Shown piece by piece: positions 41,801-51,700 of a stretch of 64,000 nucleotides of DNA (its first letter is position 1; each line of letters starts with the position of its first letter). The DNA lies in contig JAPFFF010000027.1 of assembly GCA_039105265.1 (NCBI GenBank), positions 1,674,001 to 1,738,000 on the forward strand, in the 5' to 3' direction. Position numbers and translations under genes: made by a program. Under the pieces are notes generated by a model. It worked only from the letters and a program-made list of their open reading frames with translations. It ran no database searches and was not told the origin of the DNA. Source of the DNA: Tritrichomonas musculus. Lineage: Eukaryota; Parabasalia; Tritrichomonadida; Tritrichomonadidae.

Positions 41801-43784
41801 GTTGAATGTAAGCGGCGAGAGTCTTCTTTCGAATTACGAGAAACAAATGTCACCCAACGATATTTGTGCCGTTTTTATGTCAATTTTCACAATGATTTTC
41901 AAAATCATCGGTGAAGGAATTTGTCTTCAAATCTTTGATAAATGCGTTTCATCAAATTCTTTAAAGCTTCATCATGTAATGCTTATTCGTGCATTGTTAT
42001 CTGTCCATTCGAACACATTTGTTGAGCTTCGTGTTCAGCCATTAATAAAATTATGCACTTTCAAAGCTTCAAAAATGGATCCAATTGTACTAGCACAAGT
42101 TGAGCGATCGATTTTATATTTCGCGCATGATAACACGACTGCATTTACACATTTTCTGTGTAATATTCCAATGAATGAGTTAACAACACTTTGCGTCAAT
42201 CGTCTCATGATGAAAGAAAGTCTTCGAAATCAATTCATTAACGAATATGCGAAGATTTTGTCAATAACGAGTCACGCTTATTACATGAAAAAGAAAGAAA
42301 ACGAAGTGATTGATTTAACAAACACTAAATGCGGCTTGTATCAACTTTTGGGAATAATTAGTTCAGCTGACATCAATATGGATTGTCAAGGTCGAATTTT
42401 AACATGCATTTTGATTTGGTTAGGTTTGTTCTATTTCAACAAATTACTTAAGATTTCGTCTTCTTCATTTTCGTCAGAATTAAAGACAATTTCGACTGTG
42501 TTTTCAAATCTAGTCAAGACAAATGGAAACAATAGTGGTGGCTTCTTCTTCTTTAGCAGTGGAAGTTCATCATCATCTTCTTCTTCTTCGTTGATGAATG
42601 ATCAACCTGTTCAATTTGTTATCAATGATCTTGATGAATTCATTCAATGCCTTCAAATTGCAGCAGATCAAATTTTGAATGCAGTGGATGCTGCTCAATT
42701 TGATGCATTCATCGATACTTCTACAAAGGCTGTTTCCACTGGTTCTGATGCTGCTATAATTTCAATTGGAATTGTTTTTATTCAGCTTCTTCAAAGATTT
42801 TCATTCTATAATTCAGAGTTGTCAAAATCATTCCGATTGAAAATTGCTGAAGTTTTATCTAAATGTTTCAATCGAACAAATGCAGCCGAATTAAATGCTG
42901 ATCAAAAAGATCCTTCTGCTTCAACAGGCGGAGTCTTTGTTAGAGGTGTCATTCCGACAAGAATTTTGGCTTATACATTAAATACATCAATTAGCTTGCC
43001 AATGTTGAGCCAAATGACTGCAATTCATCAAAGTCATATTCTTAAGAATTTGTTGGATTCTTGTCTTCAAATTCGGGAAAGAAATGAATATCTAATCAAA
43101 TCTATTTTTGATTTGACTTGTTGGTTGATTCCAAATGTTTATGAAAGTGTTATTAACAATGAAAAACAAAGATTACCTGAATTTGCTTCAAGCTTTTTCA
43201 ATTTGAGTGATATTAAATATACTCCACCTTCAACAGTATCTCAACCAGCTACTCCAAAATTTGATTTAGTGCTATCTGTTGGAATAATTGATGTTTTGAA
43301 GTTCATGAATCATAATGGAATCGAATTTATTGGTAAAATGGGAAAAACAAGATTAAATTTCGTAAATCTTTTATTATTGATGGTTTGCGGAAATCAAAGA
43401 GCTGATATTCAAGAAAAAATATCTGAAGTTTTAAAGGAGTTAACAAGCTCTAAAAATGAAGATGAAATGATTTCCAAGATTATTCAGAAATCTCTAGATA
43501 GATCAGAAGTAAAAGCCCTATGTGGTAATTTAATTAATATTTGCACAACTCCTGATGGAATGATGGTTGACGCTCACTGTTTTACTGAAAGATATCTGAA
43601 TACTTTACTTTGTGTTTATAATGAAACAAATGGTTATAGAGATGAAGTATCTCCTTTTCATACAAAGGTCTTTAAGATATTTATTAGAGTAATCTCAGTT
43701 TATGGTTCTATCAAAGAAGAAGATTTACACGAATATCAAAAATCTATTGTATCTCTCTCTCAGAAGGCACTAGATCAAATGTAA
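38877..43784 (+). CDS. Large alpha-solenoid (HEAT/ARM-like) protein, 1635 aa, unidentified
   Basis: I do not recognise the family. The protein is almost wholly helical with repeated amphipathic helix pairs typical of HEAT/ARM solenoids, for example around residues 900-1100 (VDLILRCAEYCLS, IRFLIHLFHLI) and 1030-1130. It has no membrane segment, signal or catalytic motif. Asn/Asp-rich (about 285-300) and Gly/Phe/Ser-rich (about 1220-1240, GGFFFFSSGSSSSSSSSS) loops interrupt it. Possible roles include nuclear transport, a vesicle-coat adaptor or an RNA-processing scaffold, but nothing seen chooses between them. The start is the first ATG after an AT-rich leader. The TFIIH p62-like gene is divergent, about 170 bp away, so the two probably share a promoter region. 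It is convergent with the AC40 gene across a T30 tract. Confidence 0.8.
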   Translation: MSIDQSSRFQDVINLLITMDKFDAQSNAYSSFIHFLSHWYGSKQEIHQSEIFIANIEWAFSKLYSLSDEKSSDRLYMIIMDTILNLDYSKPGAIDSNATSEELLSLSFNRVYKRVGNRLQLVRLLSQYKYVLKGEEGYGGRLNAYTKLMNLLRKLYSMCGFYSVEDTNPPHSQPPTITNQSEELSAITEIIKNSQTINSIFIMSAFSERFSSLRKVVYEKVKINIHNYLSNPNQVIPSSPSGNSSGAEHGPIPGFVLMAISFLSANYALKYTKEEELHQTSPENADNNNNDNNDDSFSIEKLKNAIEKLLRVESSPFIWQCALIFLTRLQTFFKPQKSLLLFSSEVVGKIQSLFTDSKISKKIAFDLVSSIPVINEEDNQDNSQFFTKQAQLFSFFSPMASVITTYEGEYIERMVKFANDRKDEPNFKALLGILPSKNSTYKAGIILGVSMKLVDNDSEYQRRCFYDYFRVVYEPRNEANNEIPSLILQAIPYCVHHGSINERNIDIVLNSVMSILCIKYLKNCPIQKDVFEFLPEALKSLQNFTTHIFTNFVTNIYQVSSIHELEIMCNYLNVKFAGQESLNQNSGVDFDQAYCITVSTLLRFILAKKTSQKTKTTFVKFIRLFSSKIGHEVSLNINENEEEIDLPIMHVSSRFISAFIPSRLSAEFLNQSFRLMNEENDISFAVVCAGSPGVDEKRLKQLIERVHSQLNSELFASFYEGRVYIAPSDTLRRLYDYTKSSTSGWFKKAPPYEFYECIITTVTSILENVSLQESDMNELMKILEISLPKNEELLFLVRKPAKRMIFSMSVNHDAKPKEAFIDKLIGTPMYADSIPGLISKVTVDDNRIKDAIHAWALHTFEDPLVREANAKFLESIFKNSTEPTTLNVIINNIVEYMGSPTTPSTTDSEKDPINAIELAQVAAEIADTGNIKYTEYSVDLILRCAEYCLSPGNELRTSTIRFLIHLFHLIIPDPSLNVSGESLLSNYEKQMSPNDICAVFMSIFTMIFKIIGEGICLQIFDKCVSSNSLKLHHVMLIRALLSVHSNTFVELRVQPLIKLCTFKASKMDPIVLAQVERSILYFAHDNTTAFTHFLCNIPMNELTTLCVNRLMMKESLRNQFINEYAKILSITSHAYYMKKKENEVIDLTNTKCGLYQLLGIISSADINMDCQGRILTCILIWLGLFYFNKLLKISSSSFSSELKTISTVFSNLVKTNGNNSGGFFFFSSGSSSSSSSSSLMNDQPVQFVINDLDEFIQCLQIAADQILNAVDAAQFDAFIDTSTKAVSTGSDAAIISIGIVFIQLLQRFSFYNSELSKSFRLKIAEVLSKCFNRTNAAELNADQKDPSASTGGVFVRGVIPTRILAYTLNTSISLPMLSQMTAIHQSHILKNLLDSCLQIRERNEYLIKSIFDLTCWLIPNVYESVINNEKQRLPEFASSFFNLSDIKYTPPSTVSQPATPKFDLVLSVGIIDVLKFMNHNGIEFIGKMGKTRLNFVNLLLLMVCGNQRADIQEKISEVLKELTSSKNEDEMISKIIQKSLDRSEVKALCGNLINICTTPDGMMVDAHCFTERYLNTLLCVYNETNGYRDEVSPFHTKVFKIFIRVISVYGSIKEEDLHEYQKSIVSLSQKALDQM

Positions 43785-43808
43785 CTTACTAAATCTTTAT
43801 TTATTTTT

Positions 43809-43810
<2 letters not shown>

Positions 43811-43840
<30 letters not shown>
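43811..43840. repeat. T30 homopolymer between convergent genes
   Basis: A perfect run of 30 T fills part of the 110-bp gap between two convergent genes. Such runs (also A34 at 36497 and A31 at 59173) recur in this window and are prone to length variation. Confidence 0.9.
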
Positions 43841-43841
<1 letters not shown>

Positions 43842-43894
43842 GGAAAAAAGAGAATATGTACAAAAAATACATTTATATAGTAAACAGGTGAATA

Positions 43895-44983
43895 TTACTC
43901 ATCGTTGCTTTCACTAGCAATTTTGATTTCTTCTTTCAACTCTTCGCATTTTTGGCGGAGAATTTGTAAAGCTTCTTTTACAAGTTCTGGAGCAGGCCTA
44001 ACACCAACACTTTCAACAGTAAATTCATATCTGTTGACTTCTTTCCCTACAGTTAGGCATCTGTCTAAAGCTGGGTCACGGATGCATTCTCGGCATGATG
44101 TACATTTACGAGAATCATGAATTATTATTTCAGTACCTTCAAGATCTTCAATATCTTCAACAGGATCGTCAATATTTCGGTTAGAATATTGAAATATATG
44201 CATTGGACATGAATCAACAAGTAATTTCTTTTGACGGTTATTCAATAGATCATTTCTAAGTTCGATGAGGGGAACCATGCGATAAAATGCAGTACAAACA
44301 GGTGAAAATTTGGCATGATCTTTTCCAATACTTTTAATTGCGCGAGCAGTCAACTCAATTTCCTGGCCTGGCCGTAGCTTTGTTATAGGTACATCAAGAT
44401 GAAGAGGATAAACAGGTGGAATTGTGTTCTTTTGATCTGGAAACGGAAGCCAAACTAAATGACTCGATAAAACTAAGCCAGAAGATCCAGTATAAAATGG
44501 AGGAATTGTGTTATCTTCCCAGGATGAATCAAGTTGCTTTAGTACTTCTTCATCAGGTTCTTCTCGATTATCAGGCTTTTCACCACCGATTACATGTAAT
44601 GCAAATAATAAAGTAGTTTGCGGATCTTGTGAATCGTTTTGGATGGGTTCTTTAGGGGTCTCAAGCCATCTTGGCTCGATATTTAGAGGAATAAGTCCAA
44701 GCCTATGACAAAGCATTTCGTCTGGCATAATTCCATCATTTTTTGTGATTCCAATCACCTCAAGGGCAATTGATGGAACATTAGAAAGCAAAGCTCGACG
44801 AAGAGCATTAGCATGTGATGGTGGCGCATTAACTAAATCAAAAGTAAGTCTATCTTCTCCCGTAATTTCAAGTTTCTCATAATGCACATTTTCAATACGA
44901 GTCTCAGGAATTTCAGGATAGGTAGGCGTATTTGTATGAATGCGAGCGCAAGTATCTTCGTTGAAAATGTATCCAAAGCTCAT
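43895..44983 (-). CDS. RPAC1: RNA polymerase I/III subunit AC40 (RPAC1), 362 aa
   Basis: This alpha-like subunit pairs with AC19 to start assembly of RNA polymerases I and III in the nucleus. The N-terminal dimerisation motif is clear: APPSHANALRRALLSNVPSIALE, followed by DEMLCHRLGLIPL, the alpha-like signature. The C-terminal FTVESVGVRPAPELVKEAL matches the AC40/RPB3 end. Length and the absence of an RPB3-type zinc loop fit AC40 better than RPB3. A striking extra is a cluster of four cysteines (Cys294, 297, 300 and 309, pattern C-x2-C-x2-C-x8-C in KCTSCRECIRDPALDRC), which resembles the Fe-S-binding insert of archaeal subunit D. The human and yeast subunits lack these cysteines (from memory). 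The start ATG has a candidate initiator 27 nt upstream. Confidence 0.92.
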   Translation of the reverse strand: MSFGYIFNEDTCARIHTNTPTYPEIPETRIENVHYEKLEITGEDRLTFDLVNAPPSHANALRRALLSNVPSIALEVIGITKNDGIMPDEMLCHRLGLIPLNIEPRWLETPKEPIQNDSQDPQTTLLFALHVIGGEKPDNREEPDEEVLKQLDSSWEDNTIPPFYTGSSGLVLSSHLVWLPFPDQKNTIPPVYPLHLDVPITKLRPGQEIELTARAIKSIGKDHAKFSPVCTAFYRMVPLIELRNDLLNNRQKKLLVDSCPMHIFQYSNRNIDDPVEDIEDLEGTEIIIHDSRKCTSCRECIRDPALDRCLTVGKEVNRYEFTVESVGVRPAPELVKEALQILRQKCEELKEEIKIASESNDE

Positions 44984-45007
44984 TTATTTAATATTATAGA
45001 AAGTTCA

Positions 45008-45012
45008 AATGA
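45008..45012 (-). promoter_or_regulatory. Candidate initiator (TCATT) of AC40
   Basis: On the minus strand TCATT fits the trichomonad initiator TCA(Y)(W), with A+1 27 nt before the ATG. Short motif, so chance is possible. Confidence 0.35.
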
Positions 45013-45527
45013 CACTAACAAAAACAAACAATTTTTTTTTTGACAAATTATAATATCCAAATTGATTATTTTTCTAAAATGGTGCTGTTTATTTACTCAA
45101 TTTTTTAATCTAATACATCATTTATTCCGATTTGAGGTGAAATCAATATAAAAATACCATTCTTATGATTATTATTGATTAAAATATCAATTTCCAATTT
45201 ATTTTTTTTTATGTATTTATTTCACCTTTAATATATATTTGCAATAAAATGCTTTTTCATTAGCTAATTTCTCATCGATCACTTTTTAAAATTGAAAATT
45301 CTTTGACTATTGTGATAATAATCCATTTAAATTAATTATTTATAAATTAATTAATACAAAAAATTAATATTAAAGTAAATTGCATTAAAATATCAGATAA
45401 ATATCAATATCATATTGCAAAATAACAATAGAAAAAAATTATTAAATTTGAAAGTAAAACATACTTTTTGAATAAACATTTGTTCTTATGAATAAAATGA
45501 AATGAACCTTTCTAAAGTCCGATTACG
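45013..45527. other. Divergent AT-rich promoter region
   Basis: About half a kilobase between AC40 (-) and the C2 protein (+). It contains ACATACTTTTTGAATAAAC at ~45460, one of the recurrent CTTTTTGAA words. No gene seen. Confidence 0.5.
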
Positions 45528-45532
45528 TCATA
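45528..45532 (+). promoter_or_regulatory. Candidate initiator (TCATA) of the C2/DIL protein
   Basis: TCATA, with A+1 21 nt before the ATG at 45551, matches the trichomonad initiator and its usual short leader. This is the best placed candidate in the window. Confidence 0.4.
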
Positions 45533-45550
45533 GAAAAAGTTAACTTTTAA

Positions 45551-47566
45551 ATGCGAAAAGTAAAGAACGTTCCTGTTATTGTCAAATACACATTCGTCAA
45601 AGTAAAACTAGATAAAAGTTATACCGACTCATTTCAGCTGACCTTTGCCCGTGGTAAAGATTTAAATCGCTCTGAATTTCTGGTTCCAAATCAAAATGAT
45701 GTTATTACTTTTAATGCTTCTGCAACATCAGCTTGCACTTTTCAAATCAAACCTGATCATACAATTAAACCTAAAAAGCTCAAAGTTGTCTTGCATCGTA
45801 ATGTTGATCCAGCAACCTCTCGTATTTATGGCCATCTTGTTATTGATCTTACAAAATATTATAAAAGAGGAATGGAAATTACAGATGACATTCCAATGGA
45901 AACAGCTCACTCAATATCACCAATTTTGACATTTAAGTGTTTAGTGAAGAAACGCCACTCTCATCCTAAAAAGAAAGGAAAGAATGTACTTACAGAAGCA
46001 GCCGATGATACTTTTGAAGATATAGATAACTCATTTGAAGAAAAATATTACGATTCTGAAAATGAACAATCTAAAAAGAAACAAAAAGCAGCACCACCTC
46101 CTCCAATGGAATCAAGATATATGACTACAAGTGAACTCAATCTTACAGATGAGACATCATCCAAAAAAGTTGAAGATATTGAGGATATTACAGAAAAAGT
46201 AGAAGTTGAAGAAGAGGAAGAGGAAGAAGATAAAATAGAACAACCTCCAGAAAATCAAAATAAGTCAGGTGCAAACTTGGTAAATGGACTCAAACGGTTC
46301 TCAACTATTATTCAATCATCAACAGTTCCTGCATTCAAAGCTTTAACTAAGCCAAAAGACGAGCCTAAAATTCCTGTTGATGAAGTCTTTCGAAAATTAC
46401 TTGGAGAACCTATCCCACCTCCACTTGGTTATTCATATATGGATCCTGATTCAAAAGCAGCACCATTTCCAGGAGCTGTTTACCCAATTTATCAAACAAT
46501 TCTCCGCTCCAAGTTGTTTATTACAAGCTCAGTTAGTGATGATGAATTTCATAATGCAATAAATATCTTTTACGAAAAATTCCCAGAAGCACCACTTTGT
46601 GAGGATCCGCCTGAAAGCACGGAGAGTGACAATCCTAGCCCAGGTTTAGTTCAAGATATTACTGCCACCCCTCATGACCAGTTTAACGATGATTTTGATC
46701 CATTCTTTGCACCTAATGAAGCAGGATACACGCAGCATAACAAAACTGAGGGAGCTAGTGTTGAGCAAAGATTTGTTACAACACTTGTCATTCTAATTTT
46801 AACTTCTCAGCACAGTGCCCAATATGGTTATTCTCCAGAAAGAACAAATGATTTTACTAATCATCTTGTTTCTTTCATGAATGTCTTTGCTAGACAAATC
46901 TATGATAAGTACTTGTATGAATTTGAAAGCCCTATCACCCAACTTGCAATGGGAAGATTCAACCAAACACAACTTCTCAAAGACTTTTCTGGTGTATATG
47001 ACTCTGTCATTGAACACTTCAAATTCCTTCCATCTGTTAACAAGTATCTCACAAGTTGTTTCAATAACTCACTTGATGCTTTAATATTTAACAAAATACT
47101 CTCAAATCCAGCAAGGTTCACTTTTTCGAAAGCAGCAGTTTGGAATTCTTTCTTCACGGCTCTCAAGAGTGAGAAAAATTTGTGCTTCCCCTTGACAATT
47201 CAATGCGTTTCGTGCTTAATGATGGCTGTAAATATTGCAACAGAACAACCAAAGGATGGTGAAGAAGATTTAAGAATTAAAATTTGCCCCGATCTTGACC
47301 CGAAGTTAATTATTTATATCCTCAAAAATTATAGGCCTGACAACATGAACGAGATGTCAATCAACTACAGACTTACAGCTCAACGCCTTAATGTTTCTGA
47401 TGAAGAATTAAGAAATCTCCGCTTTGTTCCAATCAAACCACAAGATAATAATGATTACCAAGGTGCCGGTGATAGTATCAAAATAAATAATTGGAGCAAT
47501 TGCAAGCCAAATGCTCACCTTGTAGAAGAATATCCTTTCATGAAACAAGGCAGAAGAATGATGTAA
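45551..47566 (+). CDS. NT-C2 and DIL-like domain protein, 671 aa
   Basis: The first ~140 residues look like an N-terminal C2-type domain of the EEIG1/EHBP1 class (strands VKYTFVKVKL, SFQLTFARG, LKVVLHRN, YGHLVIDLTKYY). A charged, low-complexity linker (about 140-260) includes VEVEEEEEEEDK and a PPPP run. The C-terminal half (about 400-620) is helical, with VNKYLTSCFNNSLDALIFNK and FSKAAVWNSFFTALKS, which recall the dilute/DIL fold of myosin V and afadin. NT-C2 plus DIL-like combinations would suit a membrane-cytoskeleton adaptor; this role is inference. The ATG at 45551 follows the initiator candidate closely. The zinc-knuckle gene begins 158 bp after it on the same strand. Confidence 0.7.
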   Translation: MRKVKNVPVIVKYTFVKVKLDKSYTDSFQLTFARGKDLNRSEFLVPNQNDVITFNASATSACTFQIKPDHTIKPKKLKVVLHRNVDPATSRIYGHLVIDLTKYYKRGMEITDDIPMETAHSISPILTFKCLVKKRHSHPKKKGKNVLTEAADDTFEDIDNSFEEKYYDSENEQSKKKQKAAPPPPMESRYMTTSELNLTDETSSKKVEDIEDITEKVEVEEEEEEEDKIEQPPENQNKSGANLVNGLKRFSTIIQSSTVPAFKALTKPKDEPKIPVDEVFRKLLGEPIPPPLGYSYMDPDSKAAPFPGAVYPIYQTILRSKLFITSSVSDDEFHNAINIFYEKFPEAPLCEDPPESTESDNPSPGLVQDITATPHDQFNDDFDPFFAPNEAGYTQHNKTEGASVEQRFVTTLVILILTSQHSAQYGYSPERTNDFTNHLVSFMNVFARQIYDKYLYEFESPITQLAMGRFNQTQLLKDFSGVYDSVIEHFKFLPSVNKYLTSCFNNSLDALIFNKILSNPARFTFSKAAVWNSFFTALKSEKNLCFPLTIQCVSCLMMAVNIATEQPKDGEEDLRIKICPDLDPKLIIYILKNYRPDNMNEMSINYRLTAQRLNVSDEELRNLRFVPIKPQDNNDYQGAGDSIKINNWSNCKPNAHLVEEYPFMKQGRRMM

Positions 47567-47724
47567 ATTGTTACCATTTTAAATTAAATGTAATATAATA
47601 AATTATTTATTTTATTTTCAGATAATCAAATGTAATATAAAAAATAATAAAAATAAAAAAGTCTTTTTTTTTAAAAAAAAAAACCTTTCAATGATTAAAT
47701 GGCTTTATATAAACAAATGATAAA

Positions 47725-48270
47725 ATGAGTTTTCTGAAAACAAGTGATCCTGAAATCGAAAAAATTCTTAAACGTGCTAATGAGTTTAGCCAGCAACGAC
47801 CGTTGCCACACTTCGATTCATGTCCTCGATGCGGTGAAATTGGACACACGTCAGATTCTTGTCCTAACCAAGTTCCAACAATAGAGAAAATGCAAAACGA
47901 TATAGAAGAACGAATTTCAAAAGCAATACAACTTGCTCCAGATTCATGGCAATGCGATGATATGGGATTATATTTACCTTCAAGTAAAAGCGTCAATACA
48001 AGTACGAAATCTTGGAAAGATGGAGAATTTTGTTTTAATTGTGGTGAATTTGGACACAATTGCGATAATTGTAATATGCCATCCTATAATAAATTACTAG
48101 CTGCTTTTGGTTCAACTTTGGAGCAAAAAGGAAATAAAGCTTTTCTAGAGAAAAGTCATATTATTGATAACGTTAAAGGAATTTGTTTGAGATGCGAAAT
48201 TAAAGAGACAGAGACAAAAAAAGAAGAAGAAGAATCAAAAAACATAATTAAAAAAACGCCATGGTCTTAA
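47725..48270 (+). CDS. CCHC zinc-knuckle protein, 181 aa
   Basis: Two canonical CCHC knuckles are seen: CPRCGEIGHTSDSC (residues 33-46) and CFNCGEFGHNCDNC (about 102-115). A partial third, CLRCEIK, lies near residue 155. Knuckles of this kind bind single-stranded RNA and occur in AIR1/2 (TRAMP complex), CNBP and splicing proteins; this protein is too short and too sparse in knuckles to assign. The C-terminus is Lys/Glu-rich. It is a plain host gene: no Gag-like or protease sequence accompanies it. Confidence 0.8.
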   Translation: MSFLKTSDPEIEKILKRANEFSQQRPLPHFDSCPRCGEIGHTSDSCPNQVPTIEKMQNDIEERISKAIQLAPDSWQCDDMGLYLPSSKSVNTSTKSWKDGEFCFNCGEFGHNCDNCNMPSYNKLLAAFGSTLEQKGNKAFLEKSHIIDNVKGICLRCEIKETETKKEEEESKNIIKKTPWS

Positions 48271-48766
48271 GACACTTTGTACAAAATATATTCATTTAAA
48301 TGCGAATCCGCAATTTCATTTAATCTTAAGAAAAATGAATTTTCGATTTCAAATTTGAATTTATAAGAACATTCGTCAAATATTTTGCACAATATTTGGA
48401 TTTATAGGTCTGCCTATATCATTAATCAGCTTTATAGTTCCAAATTAGACACAACTAATCCAACGCAATTTTACTCAACTTTAAACCAAGCAACAATTTG
48501 ATTTCTTACATATTAACCAATTTTACCATATGAAATTATATCATGGCAGTTTTTTAAAAAAAATTTTAAATTATTATTTTTTAAATAAATTAAAATCATA
48601 AGAAATATATATAATATGAATTATATTTATATGGCTATCAAAAAAAGGAATAAAAAAAGTTTCCAAGATAATGCCAAATGAGATGTAACTAAAATATCAA
48701 ATAATAATTTTAATATCAACAGTAAAAACGATTTAATATAAATATAAACAATTAGTTAATCAAAAA
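48271..48766. other. AT-rich convergent spacer
   Basis: This separates the convergent zinc-knuckle (+) and cyclase (-) genes. Only AT-rich sequence with TATATA words near 48605 is seen. Confidence 0.5.
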
Positions 48767-51700
48767 TCACGCATCTCCTGAAACAAGATATGTTTGAACT
48801 GTTCCATTTTTAATTTCAATATTTCCTCTCTCTCTGACCTTAAACTTACCTCCATAAATCATCTCATACACTGACCTTGATATATGTACATTCATTGGAA
48901 CACCATGATGCTCCATTTGTTGAGCCATATTGATAGCTGGGCCTAAAATCTCAAAAGTAGGCTTTCCAATTCCTAGCACTCCTGCAACAATAGGTCCACC
49001 AGTATTAACACCTACTCTTACTCTTAAAGAAGTTCCTAAAACATTATTGCATTTGAGAACTGAATCAATTTGATCTAACCCAAAATCGACTGCTTCGCTC
49101 GCATGAACAGCAGGCTGATTAACATCTGCAAAAATACCTCCAGCAGCCATATAGCAATCGCCAATACATTTGATTTTTGTCATTGTCGAATATTTTGCCA
49201 ATCTTGAATCGAATTCCTTAAAAAGTGCATTTAAAGTTGACATAACAAAAGGTCCTGTATTTGATGAGCACCAAGGAGTGAATTCGACAATATCTGTGAA
49301 CATAACAGATGCTGACTGAACCGCAAAACTAATATCTTTTTCGCCTCTTTGTACACGAGGAACTAAAGAAGCTGGCAAAATTGATTTAAGCAATGCATCA
49401 CTCTTTTCTTTTTCTTCACTGATTAACGTATTGTAACGTACAGTTAATGTTACATCAGTAAATGTTATAATAACCATCGATTGTTCTGGTCTCATTTCAA
49501 CAATTAGATTAATATTTTCATTTGATTTATCAGTGTAATTAACTGATTTTTCTATCAGTTTTGAAATATTTTGTGGATGATTAAATTCGCGCGGTGAAGA
49601 ATTACCAAGAAGAGTTTTGATATGGCTACCGATTAACTCATCATTTGTTGATTTAAACATTCGATTTGAAGCTATATTTGAAATTTTAATAATACCTTGC
49701 TGATCACATATTACACAGGCTTTTGGCAGCTCATGTACTAAATTGTCAAAGAATTCGCTGTTTCTAGCAGTTCCTTCATAAGAAGAAGTAGAGAAGTCAC
49801 CAGATAAAACTCGTTGAACATTAGAACAAGCATGAACAGCATTTACTGGGCATTGCATTAACATTTTCAAAGCGAAAATCATATGCCGTTTTGTTAGTAA
49901 GTTAATAACAACAATTATTATCTCGATAATCAAAGAAAGAGCGAATAATAAGAACGAAATTGCAATGATTGGAACAATTGCTTTTTTAAACGTAGTATTG
50001 AGTGAATTAACAACTTCATTAAACATTGGAAAGAAAAAGTTTTCATATAGCAGCATCAAACTTAAATCATAAATTTCAGGTATTAATTCATTTTCTTTGC
50101 TAATTGTTGCATTGTTCATTTGAACTGGAAGAACTAAAGACAAAACCATATTATGATGAATATATAACATAACGTCTGGTCGGATACATCTGTAAGCATT
50201 ATAAACTGACTCTGGAGGTTTTGAAGATATATCATTACATTGCATTCTACCAATTGCTTCTTGTAAACCATGAGCAAAGGCTTTAAATGGGTTAATATCT
50301 ACTCCTGATGTCTTATTTCCATATAATAAACGAGAGTAGTAATCTTGAGATCTTTGAAGACGAGAATTAAAACGAGTAACTAAAACAGGAACAAGAAAAT
50401 CTGTCGACAAGTTATAAAATTCACCAAGCATTAAATTAGTAGCCAAAACCGTGGCTGCATCGTATGTATAGGCTCCAAGTAAATAATCAACATGAGGAGC
50501 TTCGCTGATTAAATGTTTACTTTGGTTAATAACAGACATTCCTCCGTAGATAACGAATGCTAAAAATGCGCAACCATGAAATACTGTTAAAATAATTATT
50601 AATAATTCTGACTTGACTCCGCCTGATGAATCGCCAGTCATTAAAATCTTTAAAATATTCTCTTCTTGCTTATTTAAATCAGCATCGACTTCAGTTGTTG
50701 TTCCTCCTTTCATTAGGCTGTCTTCTTTATCTTTCTTTAAAACACGCAAATATTCCACAACTGTTGATACAACATTTTTTGGAAGAGAAGTCAAACATTT
50801 GTAAATTGTAGTTTTATCTTTTCTAATTCCTTTTAAGCATAGGACAGTGACCAAAATTAGTAGAAATACGTATAAAATACCTAATGAAATCATTAAAATC
50901 ATTAAAACTTTTTCAACTTCTTTATCTTTGTCTTGCATGTATTTAATAACAAGTTCAAGTGAGTCTAAAATATAATTTCCGAAAGTTTCTGCATTTTGAA
51001 CTGAATTGAGTATACACGAATTATTTAATACACTTGAATTTAATGGATTTTCCGGATTTGGATTTGAATCTGTAATTGGTGTGTATTCTAATAACGAATA
51101 TAACTGATTTAAAACATCCATCATTCCTACTTGAAGAGAAACGTTTAAACGCTCTCGATCACCTCGACTTTTGAAAAAGATATATTCCATATTGGGACCA
51201 AAAATAACATCTCTAGCAACATCCATTGTTGGATTTCCTTCCATAAATGAAGCAAAAGTCGATAAAGTTTGAAGCACTAATGAGCCCGTTTTTAGCAAAA
51301 ATAAAAGCTGAACACGGGGATCAAAAGAAGAACCCAAAGATACAGGTGGATCTCGGTCTGGATTCACATGCTTAACAAGATGCTCGGGAATTGTTTCAAG
51401 AACATAATGATGACCAATGATTGCAACTTGGAAGCCAATGCATCTTAAATATGAAAGCGTGTAAATAAAATCGAGTGGCGAAGTCAATTTGTCAATAAGA
51501 AAAGTCATATAAATGCTAAATACAATAACTGGTATTAAAAACAAAATGAAGAGAACAAGTAGTCGTGTAACAATACTATATTTGATTGATGGAATTTTAA
51601 TTTTTTCAATTGTATTACGCAATAGCATATTTTGTATGGATGATTGCTGATTTCTGGAATCTTCATCAAGTTCTGACGTGAATCCTTCAGAAGTTGACAT

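Noticed and set aside
47725-48270. Zinc-knuckle gene as a retroelement Gag fragment
   Set aside because: No protease, reverse transcriptase or terminal repeats nearby, an intact frame, and a normal host-gene setting; CCHC knuckles are common in host RNA-binding proteins.
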